Source: an uncultured Clostridium sp. (GTDB taxonomy: Bacteria > Bacillota > Clostridia > Clostridiales > Clostridiaceae). From it: a DNA stretch of 42,310 bases. The notes beneath the pieces were generated by a model that made no database searches, had not been told where the DNA came from, and saw nothing but the letters and a program-made list of their open reading frames with translations. The translations under genes and the position numbers were made by a program. Position 1 is the stretch's first letter. The number at the start of each line of letters is the position of its first letter. The stretch spans positions 1-42,310 of the forward strand of contig NZ_CAAGHK010000094.1 of the NCBI RefSeq assembly GCF_900769625.1, given 5' to 3'. Shown in pieces: positions 42,001 through 42,310 of the stretch.

Positions 42001-42310
42001 CATCAAAGAAATTAATAAATGGAATTCTTCCTTTTATTGTTGCTAAATGTGCAACTGGCGATAAATCCATTACTTCCTGAACATTGTCTTCACAAAGCAT
42101 TGCAAATCCAGTTGATCTTGCCGCCATAACATCTTGATGGTCACCAAATATGTTCAAAGAAGAAGCTGCAAGTGCTCTTGCTGCTACATGAACTACACAT
42201 GGAAGAAGTTCTCCTGCTATTTTGTACATGTTAGGAAGCATAAGAAGAAGCCCCTGTGAAGCAGTGTATGTTGTTGTAAGTGCACCACTTTGAAGTGATC
42301 CATGAAGTGC
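39002..42310 (-). CDS. nifJ: Pyruvate:ferredoxin (flavodoxin) oxidoreductase, 5' end outside window
   Basis: Single-chain PFOR that converts pyruvate and CoA to acetyl-CoA and CO2 and reduces ferredoxin. The frame stays open to the window edge, reading ALHGSLQSGALTTTYTASQG before the internal Met at 42241, so roughly the first 60-70 residues are missing and at least 1102 codons are present. Visible parts: domain I (SIFGDHQDVMAARSTGFAML), GTAQNPDIYFQTREAVNKYY, domain III (GLGSDGTVGANKSAIKII), two 4Fe-4S motifs (CIQCNQCSYVCP, CTGCGNCAEVCP), the thiamine-diphosphate region (CAGCGETPYAKL, GDGWAYDIGYGGLDH, FDTEIYSNTGGQSSK), and the C-terminal extension. It fits with the HydABC hydrogenase at the other end, which can reoxidise its ferredoxin. 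Confidence 0.97.
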   Translation of the reverse strand, partial: ALHGSLQSGALTTTYTASQGLLLMLPNMYKIAGELLPCVVHVAARALAASSLNIFGDHQDVMAARSTGFAMLCEDNVQEVMDLSPVAHLATIKGRIPFINFFDGFRTSHELQKIEVLEDEEMAQLIDYKALEEFRTRALNPSHPVTRGTAQNPDIYFQTREAVNKYYENIPEVVEEYMSAINKLTGRDYHCFNYYGDKEADRIIISMGAVNDVIEETIDYLNANKQKTGLVKVRLYRPFCIDKLLQVIPKSVKKIAVLDKTKEPGSVGEPLYLDVVKAFYNKENAPLIVGGRYGLGSKDPLPGDIAAVFDNLVDTEPKDRFTIGIEDDVTNTSLRPLDIDVSQEGNTACKFWGLGSDGTVGANKSAIKIIGDHTDMYAQGYFEYDSRKSGGITISYLRFGSAPIRSRYHIHKADFIACHNQAYLDKYNVTKGLKKGGIFLLNTMWDLDELERRIPAAIKRYIAQNDINFYTINAIKIAQEIGLGGRINMIMQAAFFKLANIIPIEDAIKYLKEAVVTSYGKKGENIVNMNYNAIDKGIESIVKIDVPVSWKNAEADKNKNNSEVPDFIRDIVIPMNSLEGDSLPVSSFIKAGMEDGTFMHGTTVYEKRGIAVNVPEWIPERCIQCNQCSYVCPHATIRPFLLTDEEKGNAPEAFKAVIPKGLKAEETLYYSVGVSPLDCTGCGNCAEVCPAPGKALIMKPQDSQYDQIDVWKYTIDKVKGKNPMNKFTIKGSQFEEPLLKYNGACAGCGETPYAKLVTQLFGDKMMIANATGCSSIWAASTPASAYCANAHGHGPAWANSLFEDNAEFGLGMYLGVKTIRERIAHNIELALNEDIDDEAKEILKDWLDNKDVLEGSRERADKVIKILEEDNSEFARIILNDKEFLMKRSQWIYGGDGWAYDIGYGGLDHVLASNENINVLVFDTEIYSNTGGQSSKATPQSAVAKFAASGKRTKKKDLGLMAMSYGYVYVAQVAMGADKNQTIKALVEAEKYDGPSLIIAYSPCINHGIIKGMSNSQHEEKKAVECGYWNLYRYNPELRESGKNPFILDSKDPKENFKDFLMGEVRYASLAKAFPELSKELFNKSEKDAQERLNNYKKLAEN

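Noticed and set aside
1..42310. tRNA, rRNA, CRISPR array, complete insertion sequence or prophage genes
   Set aside because: Looked for cloverleaf ends, regular repeat-spacer patterns, transposases and integrases; none was convincing. A covariance-model scan could not be run.

Overview
The window looks like a chromosomal piece of a low-GC (about 30% by eye), strictly anaerobic, fermentative member of the Bacillota, most likely Clostridia. The evidence is a trimeric bifurcating [FeFe]-hydrogenase, a pyruvate:ferredoxin oxidoreductase (NifJ), a type III glutamine synthetase, an LtaS-type lipoteichoic acid synthase, a CheV chemotaxis protein, strong AGGAGG-type ribosome sites and TTG starts. I cannot name the genus. 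Stops are almost all TAA or TAG; I count TGA as a terminator only three times.

Layout. 81-4486 (-): hydC-hydB-hydA for NAD/ferredoxin-linked H2 metabolism. 4673-9711 (-): a five-gene nickel/peptide-type ABC importer. 9946-11714: a CsoR-type metal sensor divergent from a Ca2+/H+ antiporter. 11921-24140 (-) is the accessory part. It holds a decayed gene, a TPR plus double-AAA+ ATPase, a histidine phosphatase, a lipase-fold protein, a PHP phosphoesterase, an MqsR-like toxin with an MqsA/Panacea antitoxin behind an uncharacterised gene, a small ORF, and a fusion of a UvrD-like ATPase domain to a LexA/S24 autoprotease. 24446-25618 (+): a PLP aminotransferase interrupted by one in-frame TGA exactly where the family has Trp. 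25894-29734: LtaS, a second histidine phosphatase, a 5'-truncated HAD gene and a small remnant. 29989-33016 (+): DUF969, DUF979, pyroglutamyl peptidase and a gamma-glutamylcyclotransferase-like gene, a 5-oxoproline module ending in a perfect terminator. 33262-37897 (-): glutamine synthetase III with an attenuator-like leader, CheV, and a METTL25-type methyltransferase. 38319-38795 (+): two tiny Gly/Tyr- and Asn/Tyr-rich proteins. 39002-42310 (-): nifJ, cut by the window end.

How the parts fit. NifJ makes reduced ferredoxin from pyruvate, and the hydrogenase can discharge it together with NADH as H2. The 5-oxoproline module and glutamine synthetase suggest growth on peptides and amino acids. 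The metal sensor sits between an ABC importer whose binding protein carries a His-rich tail motif and a cation exporter, so a metal-homeostasis unit is plausible. The most unusual object is the UvrD-LexA fusion (22425-24140). Its LexA-type Ala-Gly cleavage site and Ser/Lys dyad are intact, but it has no helix-turn-helix and its ATPase motif II is altered. It could be a switch in which autoproteolysis releases an ATPase domain. No tRNA, rRNA, CRISPR array or intact insertion sequence was seen.
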